Assembly (NCBI RefSeq): GCF_000503775.1
Contig: NZ_KI629787.1
Span: forward strand, 414,001-478,000
DNA: 64,000 nt
DNA from: Brevibacillus panacihumi W25
GTDB taxonomy: Bacteria > Bacillota > Bacilli > Brevibacillales > Brevibacillaceae
Reading direction: 5' to 3'
This document shows, in pieces, positions 34,481 through 43,262 of this stretch. The notes under the pieces are model-generated. The model made no database searches. It had not been told where the DNA came from and saw nothing but the letters and a program-made list of their open reading frames with translations. Positions within the stretch are counted from its first letter, which is position 1, and the number at the start of each line of letters is the position of its first letter. The position numbers were made by a program, and so were the translations under genes.

Positions 34481-35422
34481 TTAGCTGACCACATCGCGCT
34501 TGGTAAAAACGGTCCAGGTAGTAATGATGAACACACTAAAATAGACACCAAGAACGATTAGCGAAAACGGAAGCGTCATTCCTTCGATCAGGGGAGATCC
34601 CTCCAGGTACATCGACAAGGAGGTGTTGGCGAACAGGGTATACTTGATCCAGTCGTATTTGACTGCCAATAAACTGGTTGTCAGTCCGCCTGCTAGGAGC
34701 AGCAGCATGGAAACGCCTATCGCCAGCGAAGGACTTCGGAAGAGGCTGGAAATCATAAAAGAGATCGTTGCCACAAACAACAGCTCGACTGAATTCAGGA
34801 GATATGCAGAGAACAGATGAAGAATCATATTTCCTTCCTGGACGTTGCCTTGCGCGTCTGTGAACAGATAGGGAGTATCCCAATAGGAAAAACCATGGAA
34901 AAATCCTTTGCAAGCAAAGGTTGCAGCAAACAGCATCACGAGCAGAAGCAGCGCAAACTGCAGGACACACAGATATTTGGCCAACAGGATTTTGGCCCTG
35001 CTGTGAGGCTTCACGAGCAGGGATTTGATCGTTCCCCAGGCAAATTCATTTGCAACGATGCCTCCCGCGACGAAAATGACGAACAGACTGACGAGAGGAA
35101 TCATGGAGCTCCCTTCCATTGTATAGCTCCAGGGCGTGTAATCCAGCGGGACGATGCCGTGAGATAAGGCGTACTCCTGTACTTTTATTCGACTTTCCAG
35201 TTGCTTGATGATTTGGGGATTGGGCTCGTTCAGGATGTCAGCTTTCATCTGCTCGATGTCTCGCTCGACGTGTGTCCGCCATTGGGATACATCCGCTGGA
35301 GGGGATTCGTATTGGTTGACCACTCCGACGAGAGCAACGATCAGCAGTAGGAGCGTCATCATGAGCCAGGTGCCGAATTTGGAATACAGTTTCATGTTTT
35401 CATTGCGCAGCAGTTTGTACAC
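34481..35422 (-). CDS. ABC-2 family transporter permease
   Basis: A 313-residue membrane protein with a long N-terminal extracytoplasmic loop after TM1 (about residues 35-110) and six predicted helices, the plan of ABC-2/NatB-like permeases (FVIFVAGGIVANEFAWGTIK, LLVKPHSRAKILLAKYL). It pairs with the ATPase encoded immediately upstream. The start is GTG at 35422, directly abutting the TAA of the ATPase, with ACGGGGG in the upstream coding end as ribosome site. Export of an unknown substrate, or peptide resistance, is typical for such pairs. Confidence 0.82.
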   Translation of the reverse strand: MYKLLRNENMKLYSKFGTWLMMTLLLLIVALVGVVNQYESPPADVSQWRTHVERDIEQMKADILNEPNPQIIKQLESRIKVQEYALSHGIVPLDYTPWSYTMEGSSMIPLVSLFVIFVAGGIVANEFAWGTIKSLLVKPHSRAKILLAKYLCVLQFALLLLVMLFAATFACKGFFHGFSYWDTPYLFTDAQGNVQEGNMILHLFSAYLLNSVELLFVATISFMISSLFRSPSLAIGVSMLLLLAGGLTTSLLAVKYDWIKYTLFANTSLSMYLEGSPLIEGMTLPFSLIVLGVYFSVFIITTWTVFTKRDVVS

Positions 35423-36343
35423 TTAATGAACCCCCGTCATTTCCAAGAATGTATCCTCCAGCGACTTCGTCAACATCTTCACTTCATAGATGTTGATCTG
35501 TGCATGCGCAAGTTCATAGACTACAGACGGTATCTGTTCTTTGGAGAGCTGTACCTTCAGTGTCTGATTGTGCATGGCGCACGAGATGTCCCAAGGAGTT
35601 TGCATCAATAGCGCATAGGCTTCCTGTGGCTGGTCAACATCCAGCACGATCGTCACGTTCGATGTATCCGTAAGCATCATATCCTTCAAGGACTTCACAT
35701 CGACCAATTTCCCTTCTTGCAAAATGGCAATCTCGTCGCACATCAGCTCCATCTCCGAAAGCAGATGGCTGGAGACAATCACAGCCGTGCCTTCCACATC
35801 CGCCAATCTACGCAAATGGTCGCGAAGCTCCCGAATCCCGGCAGGGTCCAATCCGTTCGTCGGTTCATCCAGAATCAGGACAGAGGGACGATGGAGCAAT
35901 GCCTGAGCGATTCCAAGCCGCTGCTTCATCCCTAGCGAATAGGTTTTCACCTTTTGATGGATGTGCTTCTCCAATCCGACCAGCGCGACTACTTCTTTCA
36001 TCCTCTTGCGATTCACGCCAGGGAGCATATTGGCCGCGTGGATCAGATTCTTCCAACCCGACATATAATTGTACATTTCCGGATTCTCGACGATTGCGCC
36101 GACGTGTTGAATCGCTTTTTCAAACTCGTGCTTCACGTTGGATCCGTGGATCGTGATATGACCGCCAGTGATGGAAGTCAAGCCCACCATCATGCGGATC
36201 AGGGTGGTTTTTCCGGCTCCGTTTGGTCCCAGCAAGCCAAATACTTTTCCTCTCGGAATATCGAGGCTGATCGTATGAATAATGGTTTTCAGACCGATTT
36301 TTTTCGTAACATCCCGCAATTGAACGACTGTGTCCTGGTTCAT
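35423..36343 (-). CDS. ABC transporter ATP-binding protein
   Basis: A 306-residue ABC ATPase of the CcmA/BcrA type. Walker A is LLGPNGAGKTTLIRMMVG, the signature is YSLGMKQRLGIAQALL, and Walker B with the catalytic Glu is VLILDEPTNGLDPAG; the switch His is in AVIVSSHLL. A roughly 80-residue C-terminal extension follows, as in bacitracin-type exporters. The ATG at 36343 follows TGGAGGAAAGA. A longer in-frame extension upstream to 36649 would run into the B12 riboswitch region and is rejected. It works with the permease at 34481. Confidence 0.9.
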   Translation of the reverse strand: MNQDTVVQLRDVTKKIGLKTIIHTISLDIPRGKVFGLLGPNGAGKTTLIRMMVGLTSITGGHITIHGSNVKHEFEKAIQHVGAIVENPEMYNYMSGWKNLIHAANMLPGVNRKRMKEVVALVGLEKHIHQKVKTYSLGMKQRLGIAQALLHRPSVLILDEPTNGLDPAGIRELRDHLRRLADVEGTAVIVSSHLLSEMELMCDEIAILQEGKLVDVKSLKDMMLTDTSNVTIVLDVDQPQEAYALLMQTPWDISCAMHNQTLKVQLSKEQIPSVVYELAHAQINIYEVKMLTKSLEDTFLEMTGVH

Positions 36344-36552
36344 TCTTTCCTCCATTTTTGTGTGGACCGTGCAGCACTGCTTACCGGTCTTGCTGATACC
36401 TTTCTTCGTAATTTTAGCTGGCAGAAAAAGAGGGGGTAACGACCCACAGATCGAATCCGGCTCCGTCTCGGGATGGAGATGTATCAACAATGAAGGATTT
36501 TCCAAACATATAGGGAATTGTAGCTGAGTGCGAAATTTTATACGGATGCTGC

Positions 36553-36706
36553 TAGGTGCCCTTGCGAGAGCGAGGGGTAACAGGGAATCGGGTGAAAATC
36601 CCGAGCGGTCCCGCCACTGTAAAGGTGAGTTCTCTTTCGATGATGCCACTCGGTTTGCCGGGGAAGGCGAAAGAGCACGATGAACCGAAGCCAGGAGACC
36701 TACCTA
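36553..36706 (+). ncRNA. Cobalamin (AdoCbl) riboswitch
   Basis: The core consensus is clear: GGGTGAAAATCCCGAGCGGTC followed by CCGCCACTGTAA at about 36592-36623, and the B12 box AGCCAGGAGACCTACC at 36689-36704. The paired arms around 36630-36690 fit the usual P-stems. It is oriented toward the B12-uptake genes from 38848. When B12 binds, the downstream terminator at 36803 should form. Between the riboswitch and those genes a group II intron has inserted. Confidence 0.92.
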
Positions 36707-36747
36707 GTTTGTCACACCCAAAGTGCCTTCGCGGAAAGGAGAGGTGG

Positions 36748-36804
36748 ATGAAGCGTGGAAAGAATGCCTTTTTGTGTCTATTTCATGTGAATCATCTGCG
36801 TTGA
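36748..36804 (+). CDS. Possible 18-residue leader peptide in the riboswitch expression platform
   Basis: A short frame, MKRGKNAFLCLFHVNHLR, has a strong AAGGAGAGGTGG ribosome site directly ahead. Its stop codon overlaps the first bases of the terminator stem. Translation to this stop could affect whether the terminator folds. There is no independent evidence that it is translated. Confidence 0.3.
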   Translation: MKRGKNAFLCLFHVNHLR

Positions 36805-36831
36805 CCCCGTCCGGTATGGCGGGGTCTTTTT
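36803..36831 (+). terminator. Rho-independent terminator of the cobalamin riboswitch
   Basis: GACCCCG and CGGGGTC form a perfect 7-bp stem around TCCGGTATGG and are followed by TTTTT. The intron starts two bases later. Class C group II introns are known to insert right after such terminators. Confidence 0.88.
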
Positions 36832-37236
36832 GGTGTGCCACGCATGGCGATTAACTAGGTGGTGAAAGTCCACTGTGGGGGTTTGTAGTTACCAACCACT
36901 AGCCAAGAGCAAGGGTGTCCACCGCGAGGTGGAATCCAAAGGAAGCTGGAGGCAAACTTCCGGCCCAAGGAACACGAACATCATCAGGCATAGGATACGG
37001 GATGAGTCTGCCAAACAAGACGAAGTCCAATTAACTACACGGACGTACCAATGTAAATGATGTGGGTATATGGAAGGAAAGTGAATCGTCTTACCGTGGG
37101 AGGTCTCATGGACGTGAGGAGATGCACTTCGAATCACGGTTGAAACAAGATTTATCATGAGAAGTCAGCAGACGCCATAGTACCGCATGCAGTCGACAAC
37201 ATGCGGGAAGGGCCGAACCTAAGGAGGTGTGAGTCA

Positions 37237-38649
37237 ATGAAAGTTACCAAAACAGGAGCAAAGGGCAGCCAACTTCCAACGGAAGGCTTCACGCAGAAAG
37301 ATAGTGCGGAACACGAAGGATATGCGGGAGCGCACATTCCTGCGAGGATAACTGAAACGGATAACACCAACACAGACTTGCCGAAGGATGGATTGCTCGA
37401 GAAAATTGTGAGCAGGAACAATCTGAACGAAGCGTTCAAGAGAGTCAAAGCGAACAAAGGCTCCCACGGAATTGATGGGATGGGAGTGGATGAACTTCTA
37501 CAACATCTCAAAGAGAATGGGGAGACACTCAGGCAATCAATCCTGGACGGGAAATACCGTCCGAACCCCGTTCGGAGGGTAGAAATCCCCAAAGAGAATG
37601 GAAAGAAAAGAAACCTGGGAATCCCGACGGTTGTTGATCGAGTCATCCAACAAGCCATAGCGCAAGTGCTTACGCCGATCTATGAGAAAGAGTTCTCCGA
37701 GAATAGTTTCGGCTTCCGCCCCAAACGAAGCGCACATGATGCAATCAGAAGAAGTCAGGCGAACATACAAGAAGGGTACAAATACGTGGTGGATATGGAC
37801 TTGGAGAAATACTTCGACACCGTGAATCAAAGTAAACTCGTCGAGGTATTATCGAGAACCATCAAGGACGGGCGGGTCATCTCACTCATACACAAGTACC
37901 TAAAAGCTGGCGTCATCGTGAAGCATAAGTTTGAAGAAACGGAAGTCGGTGTACCGCAAGGGGGCAATCTGAGTCCAATACTTAGCAATATCATGCTGAA
38001 CGAATTGGACACAGAACTGGAAAACAGAGGTCATAGGTTCGTCCGCTATGCGGACGATCTGCTCATCTTCTGCAAGAGCAGAAAAAGTGCTGAGCGAGCG
38101 CTGAGGAACATCCTCCCCTTTATCGAGAAGAAACTCTTCCTCAAAGTAAATCGGGAGAAGACGGTCGTGGATGAGGCGAGGAAGGTCAAATTTCTTGGTT
38201 TCTCATTTTACTCCCTCAAGGGGCAGACGAGAGTCAGAATCCATCCGAAATCCATCGTGAAGATGAAAACCAAGGTTAAGGAGTTGACCGCAAGAAGCAA
38301 CGGAATAGGAAACGAAGACAGAGCCGTGAAGCTCAGACGATATATCATGGGCTGGGTGAACTATTTCAAAATTGCCGACATGAAGAAACTGCTCCAAACC
38401 ACGGATGAATGGATGCGAAGGCGAATTCGCATGATCTACTGGAAGCAATGGAAACGGATAAGGACAAGGTTTAAAATGCTGAAATTATTCGGAGTCCAAG
38501 ACCAGAAGGCATGGGAATACGCAAACACAAGAAAGAGCTACTGGAGAACCTCCAATAGTCCCATCCTCGCCCAATCCCTCGGAAACAACACGATCAAAGG
38601 ACTCGGTTTCATATTCTTTTCAGATTATTATCGACAAGTCACTGCGTAA
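37237..38649 (+). CDS. ltrA: Group II intron reverse transcriptase/maturase
   Basis: A 470-residue intron-encoded protein. RT blocks are visible: NEAFKRVKANKGSHGIDG (RT0/1), RNLGIPTVVDRVIQQAIAQVL (RT2), FGFRPKRSAHDAI, the VDMDLEKYFDTVNQ block, GVPQGGNLSPILSNIMLNEL and the catalytic FVRYADDLLIF (YADD). The maturase X domain follows (VNYFKIADMKKLLQ, RRRIRMIYWKQWKR). No HNH endonuclease follows; the protein ends soon after domain X. It helps the intron RNA fold and splice and copies it into new sites. The ATG at 37237 follows AAGGAGGTGTG; an ATG at 37201 is not preferred. It looks intact. Confidence 0.95.
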   Translation: MKVTKTGAKGSQLPTEGFTQKDSAEHEGYAGAHIPARITETDNTNTDLPKDGLLEKIVSRNNLNEAFKRVKANKGSHGIDGMGVDELLQHLKENGETLRQSILDGKYRPNPVRRVEIPKENGKKRNLGIPTVVDRVIQQAIAQVLTPIYEKEFSENSFGFRPKRSAHDAIRRSQANIQEGYKYVVDMDLEKYFDTVNQSKLVEVLSRTIKDGRVISLIHKYLKAGVIVKHKFEETEVGVPQGGNLSPILSNIMLNELDTELENRGHRFVRYADDLLIFCKSRKSAERALRNILPFIEKKLFLKVNREKTVVDEARKVKFLGFSFYSLKGQTRVRIHPKSIVKMKTKVKELTARSNGIGNEDRAVKLRRYIMGWVNYFKIADMKKLLQTTDEWMRRRIRMIYWKQWKRIRTRFKMLKLFGVQDQKAWEYANTRKSYWRTSNSPILAQSLGNNTIKGLGFIFFSDYYRQVTA

Positions 38650-38655
38650 ACTTAG

Positions 38656-38690
38656 GAACCGCCGTATACCGAACGGTACGTACGGTGGTG
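38656..38690 (+). ncRNA. Group II intron domain V hairpin
   Basis: ACCGCCGTA pairs with TACGGTGGT (one G-U pair), with an inner ACC/GGT stem and GAAC loop. The CGC on the 5' arm fits the catalytic triad. A domain VI-like stem (GGGAGG...CCTCCTACCC) follows immediately. Confidence 0.75.
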
Positions 38691-38847
38691 TGGGAGGTCG
38701 GCTGCCCAAATAATGGGTAGCCTCCTACCCGATTATACATTCGTGTCGTGGAGGAGTTGACATGGAAAAAAGCAACAGCTATCCTTAAAACGTAATTATT
38801 ACGATTTATGAAGCCGCAATAAGATGTATAGAGGGAGTGGAGAGAGA

Positions 38848-39222
38848 ATGACAACCTGGAATCTGTCTGGAACCCAGCAGCATGTATTCATCTGCAATGG
38901 GGGGAGCTGCATGAAGCGTGGCGGAGAGGAGGTAACACAAGCGATCCGCGATGCCATCCGGGAGAACGAAGCCGATCATTTGATACATACGACGCGGACC
39001 CGGTGCAACGGACGCTGTGAGAATGCATGCGTCGTCATGATCTACCCGCTCGGCGTCTGGTACAAGGATGTGACGCCTGACCTGGCGCAGCAAATCATCA
39101 CGCAGCATGTACGAGAAGGAAAGCCGTTGCAAGAAAATCTCCTCTATACGTATCAGAATGGTTTCGTACCTGCACAAGACGTTTCTGTGGGGATTTCCAA
39201 GAAAACAGGCAAGAAGGAATAA
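38848..39222 (+). CDS. (2Fe-2S) ferredoxin domain protein of the B12-uptake operon
   Basis: A 124-residue thioredoxin-like [2Fe-2S] ferredoxin. The four ligand cysteines are visible as VFICNGGSCMKRGG and TRCNGRCENACVVMIYPLG. The domain is similar to that at the end of HoxF/NuoE-type proteins and to small ferredoxins such as CbiW of Bacillus cobalamin operons. A redox role in reducing cobalt of imported or remodelled corrinoid is plausible but inferred. The ATG at 38848 follows GAGGGAGTGGAGAGAG. It is the first gene after the intron, 19 bases ahead of the binding-protein gene. Confidence 0.8.
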   Translation: MTTWNLSGTQQHVFICNGGSCMKRGGEEVTQAIRDAIRENEADHLIHTTRTRCNGRCENACVVMIYPLGVWYKDVTPDLAQQIITQHVREGKPLQENLLYTYQNGFVPAQDVSVGISKKTGKKE

Positions 39223-39241
39223 AATCGGGGAGAGAACCGAG

Positions 39242-40417
39242 ATGACAATCACAAAACAGAGAAGAACAATCACAATACCGTGGTTGATCGCCATATTCGC
39301 AATCCTGCTGCTCACGGGCTGCGCTTCTGCGCCCAGCTCTGAGCCTGAACAGCCATCATCGCCGCCGAATCAGGCGTCGCCTGCCACCGAAACCCACGAA
39401 CCCGAAGTCCTGACGTTTACGGACACGGCAGGCAAAGAAATCACCCTGCCTCTGCCAATCGAGCGGGCGGTCGTGCTCAATCGTAATACGGCGGAAGCCA
39501 TCACCTTGCTGGGGGCAAAAGATGCCATTCTGGCGACAGGCGATACGACGATCAAAAACAACCCCTATTTGGAATTGGCGGGCAAGCCGGACGTGGGCGA
39601 GACCAAACAGGTCAATCTGGAGCTGATCTTGAGCTTGAAGCCGCAAGTTGTGTTTGCATATACCAACCGGCCGGATCAGACGCTGGAGGAAAAGCTGGAG
39701 CCTGCGGGGATCAAGGTCGTCCGCATCAATAATTACTTGCCGGAGCAGATGGACGAGGAGCTTCGCCTGCTGGGGAAATTGTTCCGCAAAACCGACAAGG
39801 CAGAACAATTCCTTGAGTGGAAGCATTCCATCGAGCAGCTTTTGGCAGATCGCGTGGCAGGCTTGAAGGAGGAAGAAAAGAAAAGCGTCTTGGCACTATC
39901 CGCAGGTTTTCTCAATACGAACGGCGGCTATCGCATTTTTCCCAGTCAGTCGATAGGCGGAAAACCGGGAGTGGGAGAAGGCTACGCCACGATCTTGGCG
40001 GGCGGAAAGGATGCTGCGGATCTGGAGTGGAACCCGGCCGAGTCATCGACCACGATCATGGTGGACGAGGAGTACGTGCTGAAACGCAACCCGGATGTGA
40101 TTACCCTGCATGGCACCTGGCTGGGCGGATACGAGACGGAAGATGCCAAGCCGTTTGAAGAAGCGCTGGACAATATCATGAAAACGACCTCCGTTTCCCG
40201 GCTCAAGGCAGGGCAAACCCGGGATATCTACTTCTTCTACACCAATTTTGTAGGGTCGGACAAGCGTTATATCGGCACGCTGCAGCTGGCGAAATATTTG
40301 TATCCGGACTTGTTCCAGGACGTCGACCCTGAGCAATATGCCCGAGAGTATTATGAAAAGTGGTTGAATGTCCCGTACAAAGGGATATGGACCTATTCCT
40401 ATAAAGATGCAAAGTAA
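39242..40417 (+). CDS. btuF: Cobalamin-type ABC transporter substrate-binding lipoprotein
   Basis: A 391-residue periplasmic-binding-type lipoprotein of the Fe/B12 class (peripla_BP_2). The signal ends in the lipobox LLLTGC, followed by a low-complexity SSEPEQPSSPP linker. The binding fold has EITLPLPIERAVVLNRNTAE, then LELILSLKPQVVFAYTNRPD and the long inter-lobe helix. Sequence alone cannot separate B12 from siderophores; the upstream cobalamin riboswitch is the reason for preferring B12. The ATG at 39242 follows GGGGAGAG. It is followed 16 bases later by the permease. Confidence 0.85.
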   Translation: MTITKQRRTITIPWLIAIFAILLLTGCASAPSSEPEQPSSPPNQASPATETHEPEVLTFTDTAGKEITLPLPIERAVVLNRNTAEAITLLGAKDAILATGDTTIKNNPYLELAGKPDVGETKQVNLELILSLKPQVVFAYTNRPDQTLEEKLEPAGIKVVRINNYLPEQMDEELRLLGKLFRKTDKAEQFLEWKHSIEQLLADRVAGLKEEEKKSVLALSAGFLNTNGGYRIFPSQSIGGKPGVGEGYATILAGGKDAADLEWNPAESSTTIMVDEEYVLKRNPDVITLHGTWLGGYETEDAKPFEEALDNIMKTTSVSRLKAGQTRDIYFFYTNFVGSDKRYIGTLQLAKYLYPDLFQDVDPEQYAREYYEKWLNVPYKGIWTYSYKDAK

Positions 40418-40433
40418 AGAGAGGAGCGTCCGC

Positions 40434-41495
40434 GTGCCGATCGAAGGGAAGGTCATGGCCCTGTATCAGGGGAGTGTCCGAAGAAAGCTGCTTTTGCTCG
40501 GCGCAACCATGCTGCTCCTGATCGCCTCGACACTGTATGCGATCAGTCGGGGCGCGGTAGAGGTGCCGCTGTACGATCTGCTTAAGATCTTATTCGGTCA
40601 GAGCTCGGATGAGATGCTTACCTACATTGTCTATGAAGTGCGGCTTCCACGGATCGTCATGGCGATCGTGACGGGAATCTCGCTCTCGTGCGCCGGAGTG
40701 ATCATGCAGGCCTTGCTGCGCAACCCGCTGGCAGATCCGTTTACTTTGGGGGTATCCAGCGGTGCGGCTTTTGGCGCGGCCTTGGCGATTGTAGCCGGGG
40801 CAAGCGTGTTTGGGATCAATCTGGTCCAGTCGGGGCATTGGATGATTGCGCTCAATGCCTTTGTCTTTGGCTGTCTGGCTGTCCTTGTCGTATACGGCAT
40901 TGCGAGACTAAAAAACAGTTCTACCACCGTGCTTTTGCTGGCAGGAGTGGCGATTGGCCAATTATTCTCGGCGGGAGTCTCCGGCTTGAAGTACTTTTCC
41001 GACAACGAAGCATTAAAGGATCTGGTCGTGTGGCTCATGGGCGGCTTCTGGGGAGCGAAATGGCAGGTCCTGCAGATTTTGATCCCGCTGCTGGTCGTAT
41101 CATTGGCAATTTTGATCAAGTACGCCTGGGATCTGAACGCGCTCAGCGCCGGCGAAGAAGTGGCGCGGACGTTAGGGGTAAAAGTAAAACGCATCCGCTG
41201 GGTCTGCCTGCTCATCGTCACGATGATGGCCTCCACGACGATTGCATTTACCGGGATTATCGGCTTTATCGGGCTGGTTGCGCCGCACATCAGTCGGATC
41301 ATCATCGGCACGGACACCCGTTTTCTGCTGCCCTGCTCCTGTCTTGTCGGAGCTTTGCTGCTGCTGCTGTCTGATACCGCAGCCCGCATGCTGCTGTCTC
41401 CGGTCGAAATACCCGTGGGAATCATTACCGCGCTGTTTGGCGCTCCGTTTTTCGTCTATCTGCTCGTGAAAAAGCGCCGGGATTACTGGGCATGA
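40434..41495 (+). CDS. btuC: Cobalamin-type ABC transporter permease (FecCD/BtuC family)
   Basis: A 353-residue permease of the FecCD family with about ten helices. Family features are DEMLTYIVYEVRLPRIVMAI, GVIMQALLRNPLADPFTLGV and, near the C-terminus, FTGIIGFIGLVAPHISRIII. The chosen GTG at 40434 has AGAGGAG eight bases ahead; an ATG at 40455 after AAGGGAAGG is a close alternative. It forms the membrane channel for the BtuF and BtuD partners encoded on either side. Confidence 0.9.
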   Translation: MPIEGKVMALYQGSVRRKLLLLGATMLLLIASTLYAISRGAVEVPLYDLLKILFGQSSDEMLTYIVYEVRLPRIVMAIVTGISLSCAGVIMQALLRNPLADPFTLGVSSGAAFGAALAIVAGASVFGINLVQSGHWMIALNAFVFGCLAVLVVYGIARLKNSSTTVLLLAGVAIGQLFSAGVSGLKYFSDNEALKDLVVWLMGGFWGAKWQVLQILIPLLVVSLAILIKYAWDLNALSAGEEVARTLGVKVKRIRWVCLLIVTMMASTTIAFTGIIGFIGLVAPHISRIIIGTDTRFLLPCSCLVGALLLLLSDTAARMLLSPVEIPVGIITALFGAPFFVYLLVKKRRDYWA

Positions 41496-41509
41496 GGGGG
41501 GATGATCAC

Positions 41510-42283
41510 GTGTATATGCAGGTTACGGGCTTATCCGTGCAATTCGGGGACAAGACCATTTTACAGGATATCGTGATGAGCATGTCACGCGGTGAAGTCG
41601 TCAGCATCATCGGTCCGAACGGCGCGGGGAAAACGACGCTGCTCAAGAGCCTTGCTTCGATCCTCCCTCCGGCCAGAGGAAAGGTGTGGCTCGACGGGCG
41701 GGATGTCCGCTCGTTTGCGGCGAATGAGCTGGCGAAAAAACAGGGCTATGTCCCGCAGCACTCGTCCTTCGGCTTTCCTCTGACCGTAATGGAGACCATT
41801 CTTTTGGGACGAAAACCGTATATCAAATGGGGCATCACGGCAAAAGACATGCGAGTCGTAACCGACATCATGGACAAGCTGCAGCTTACGGCCATGAGCG
41901 AACGATACCTGGATGAATTGAGCGGCGGTGAAAGGCAGAAGGTGCTCATTGCGCGCGCGCTGGCACAGGAGCCGGAGGTGCTGCTGTTGGACGAACCGAC
42001 TTCCGCGCTGGACATCCGGCATCAGCTGGAGGTGCTGGAGCTGGTTCGGGAGCTGGCTGTTCAGCAGCAGGTGTTGATCGTCCTCATTCTGCACGACCTG
42101 GAGCTGGCTGCCAGATATTCGGATCACATCTATCTATTGAAGGACGGAGAGATTTTTGCTTCCGGCAGACCAGAGGAAGTATGTACACCTTCCCATCTCG
42201 AGCAGGTATACGGTGTACAGGTCGAGATCGAATCAGGCAGCTACGGGTTGAAAATGACCGCCGTTCGTCCTGTCAGCAGATAA
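41510..42283 (+). CDS. btuD: Cobalamin-type ABC transporter ATP-binding protein
   Basis: A 257-residue FepC/BtuD-type ATPase. Walker A is IIGPNGAGKTTLLKSLA, the Q-loop is GYVPQHSSFGFPLTVMETIL, the signature is DELSGGERQKVLIARAL, Walker B is VLLLDEPTSALDIRHQLEVL, and the switch is LILHDLELAARY. The GTG at 41510, with GAGGGGGG ahead, is preferred. An ATG at 41492 overlaps the permease stop but has no ribosome site. Confidence 0.92.
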   Translation: MYMQVTGLSVQFGDKTILQDIVMSMSRGEVVSIIGPNGAGKTTLLKSLASILPPARGKVWLDGRDVRSFAANELAKKQGYVPQHSSFGFPLTVMETILLGRKPYIKWGITAKDMRVVTDIMDKLQLTAMSERYLDELSGGERQKVLIARALAQEPEVLLLDEPTSALDIRHQLEVLELVRELAVQQQVLIVLILHDLELAARYSDHIYLLKDGEIFASGRPEEVCTPSHLEQVYGVQVEIESGSYGLKMTAVRPVSR

Positions 42284-42301
42284 AGAAAGGGGAGAAACCA
42301 T

Positions 42302-43159
42302 ATGTACCATGGAGTAAGGTTGTCGCTGGATTCCAAATCGCGCTGGCTCGAAGGAATGAAGAATTGGGAAGGCATACTTCCGCCACGCATGACGGACGAC
42401 GCGCTGGAAGAGAAGTTCTGGAACCAATTTTTGCAGGATAAATCGAACCGTCCCGAACCTGATGCTTATGTGGCTGACATCTGCGGGGAGCTGGTTGCTT
42501 TGATTCAACCCGAAGATGAAGTGCTGGAAATAGGGCCGGGGTGGGGGAATTATACGTTTTCCGCAGCCAGCAAAGCATCCGCTCTCACTTGTGTGGACAG
42601 TTCCGCCAGCGTACTGGATTACCTGGCGAAGGAAGCCCAGACAAAAGGCATTGCCAACATGAGCTTTGTCCATGCCAAATGGGAGGGATATGAATCTCCC
42701 AAGAACTATGATGTGGTGTTTGGGGTGAATTGCTATTACCGGATGAAGGAGATCGACCAGGCATTGCTCCATATGAACAATACAGCGCGTCGTCTGGCCG
42801 TAGTCGGCTTAACCAGCGGACCGGAAAAGCCGCATTACTGGGAGATTTACGAAAAGCTCGGATACCGCATTCGCTTTGCCAGAAGAGATTATATTCATCT
42901 AACCAACTTGCTGTACGAGCTGGGGATTGACGTAAATTGCAAGATTCTCGATCTTCAAAAGACGTATCTGTACGACTCTGAGGAGGAATTTGTAAAAGAT
43001 AATCTTCGGGCGATTATGGAGACCCAGTACGACAGGGAGAAAGCAGAAGCGATTTTGCGCAAGTACCTGGTGTGGATCGACGGCAAGCCTGCATATATAC
43101 ATCGATTTAAGGCCGCTTTGTTGTATTGGAAGCCGGAGAGAAAAATTTTTCCTTCATAA
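42302..43159 (+). CDS. Class I SAM-dependent methyltransferase of the B12-uptake operon
   Basis: A 285-residue methyltransferase. Motif I is VLEIGPGWGNYTFSAA, the acidic residue after beta-2 is LTCVDSSASVLDYL, and motif IV-like VVFGVNCYYRMKEIDQAL follows. The roughly 75 residues before motif I and the C-terminal 100 residues are not assigned. It lies 18 bases after btuD with the ribosome site AAAGGGGAG, so it is in the riboswitch-controlled operon. That suggests a link to corrinoid metabolism, such as methylation of a precursor or ligand, but nothing in the sequence proves this. Confidence 0.72.
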   Translation: MYHGVRLSLDSKSRWLEGMKNWEGILPPRMTDDALEEKFWNQFLQDKSNRPEPDAYVADICGELVALIQPEDEVLEIGPGWGNYTFSAASKASALTCVDSSASVLDYLAKEAQTKGIANMSFVHAKWEGYESPKNYDVVFGVNCYYRMKEIDQALLHMNNTARRLAVVGLTSGPEKPHYWEIYEKLGYRIRFARRDYIHLTNLLYELGIDVNCKILDLQKTYLYDSEEEFVKDNLRAIMETQYDREKAEAILRKYLVWIDGKPAYIHRFKAALLYWKPERKIFPS

Positions 43160-43262
43160 TCTTGCTCATCCATTCAAAAATGGGTACAGACAACAGCCAT
43201 CGAGGGTATACTTTCCGTGGAATGGGAAACGAAATGAAATCCGCAATGGAGGTGTACGCTTG

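Larger units (their letters stand above)
36833..38733 (+). mobile_element. Group II intron, probably class C (IIC), about 1.9 kb
   Basis: The 5' end GTGTGCCACGCATGGCGATT fits the GUGYG start, and the following CTAGGTGGTGAAAGTCCAC is typical domain I sequence. An intron-encoded reverse transcriptase/maturase occupies domain IV (37237-38649). A domain V-like hairpin lies at about 38656-38690, then a domain VI stem, and a CCTACCCGAT end at 38733. The insertion is two bases after a terminator stem and T-tract, the known preference of class C introns, and the domain V arm carries CGC, the class C form of the catalytic triad. The maturase lacks an endonuclease domain, again as in class C. The exact 3' boundary is estimated by eye. 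Confidence 0.85.

Noticed and set aside
36556..36804. An 82-codon frame across the B12 riboswitch
   Set aside because: It runs through the conserved riboswitch core and B12 box, which are RNA elements; no ribosome site was found.
38758..38790. An eight-codon frame (MEKSNSYP) just after the intron with a GGAGGAG site
   Set aside because: It may be the remaining leader of the B12 operon, but it is too short to call as a gene.
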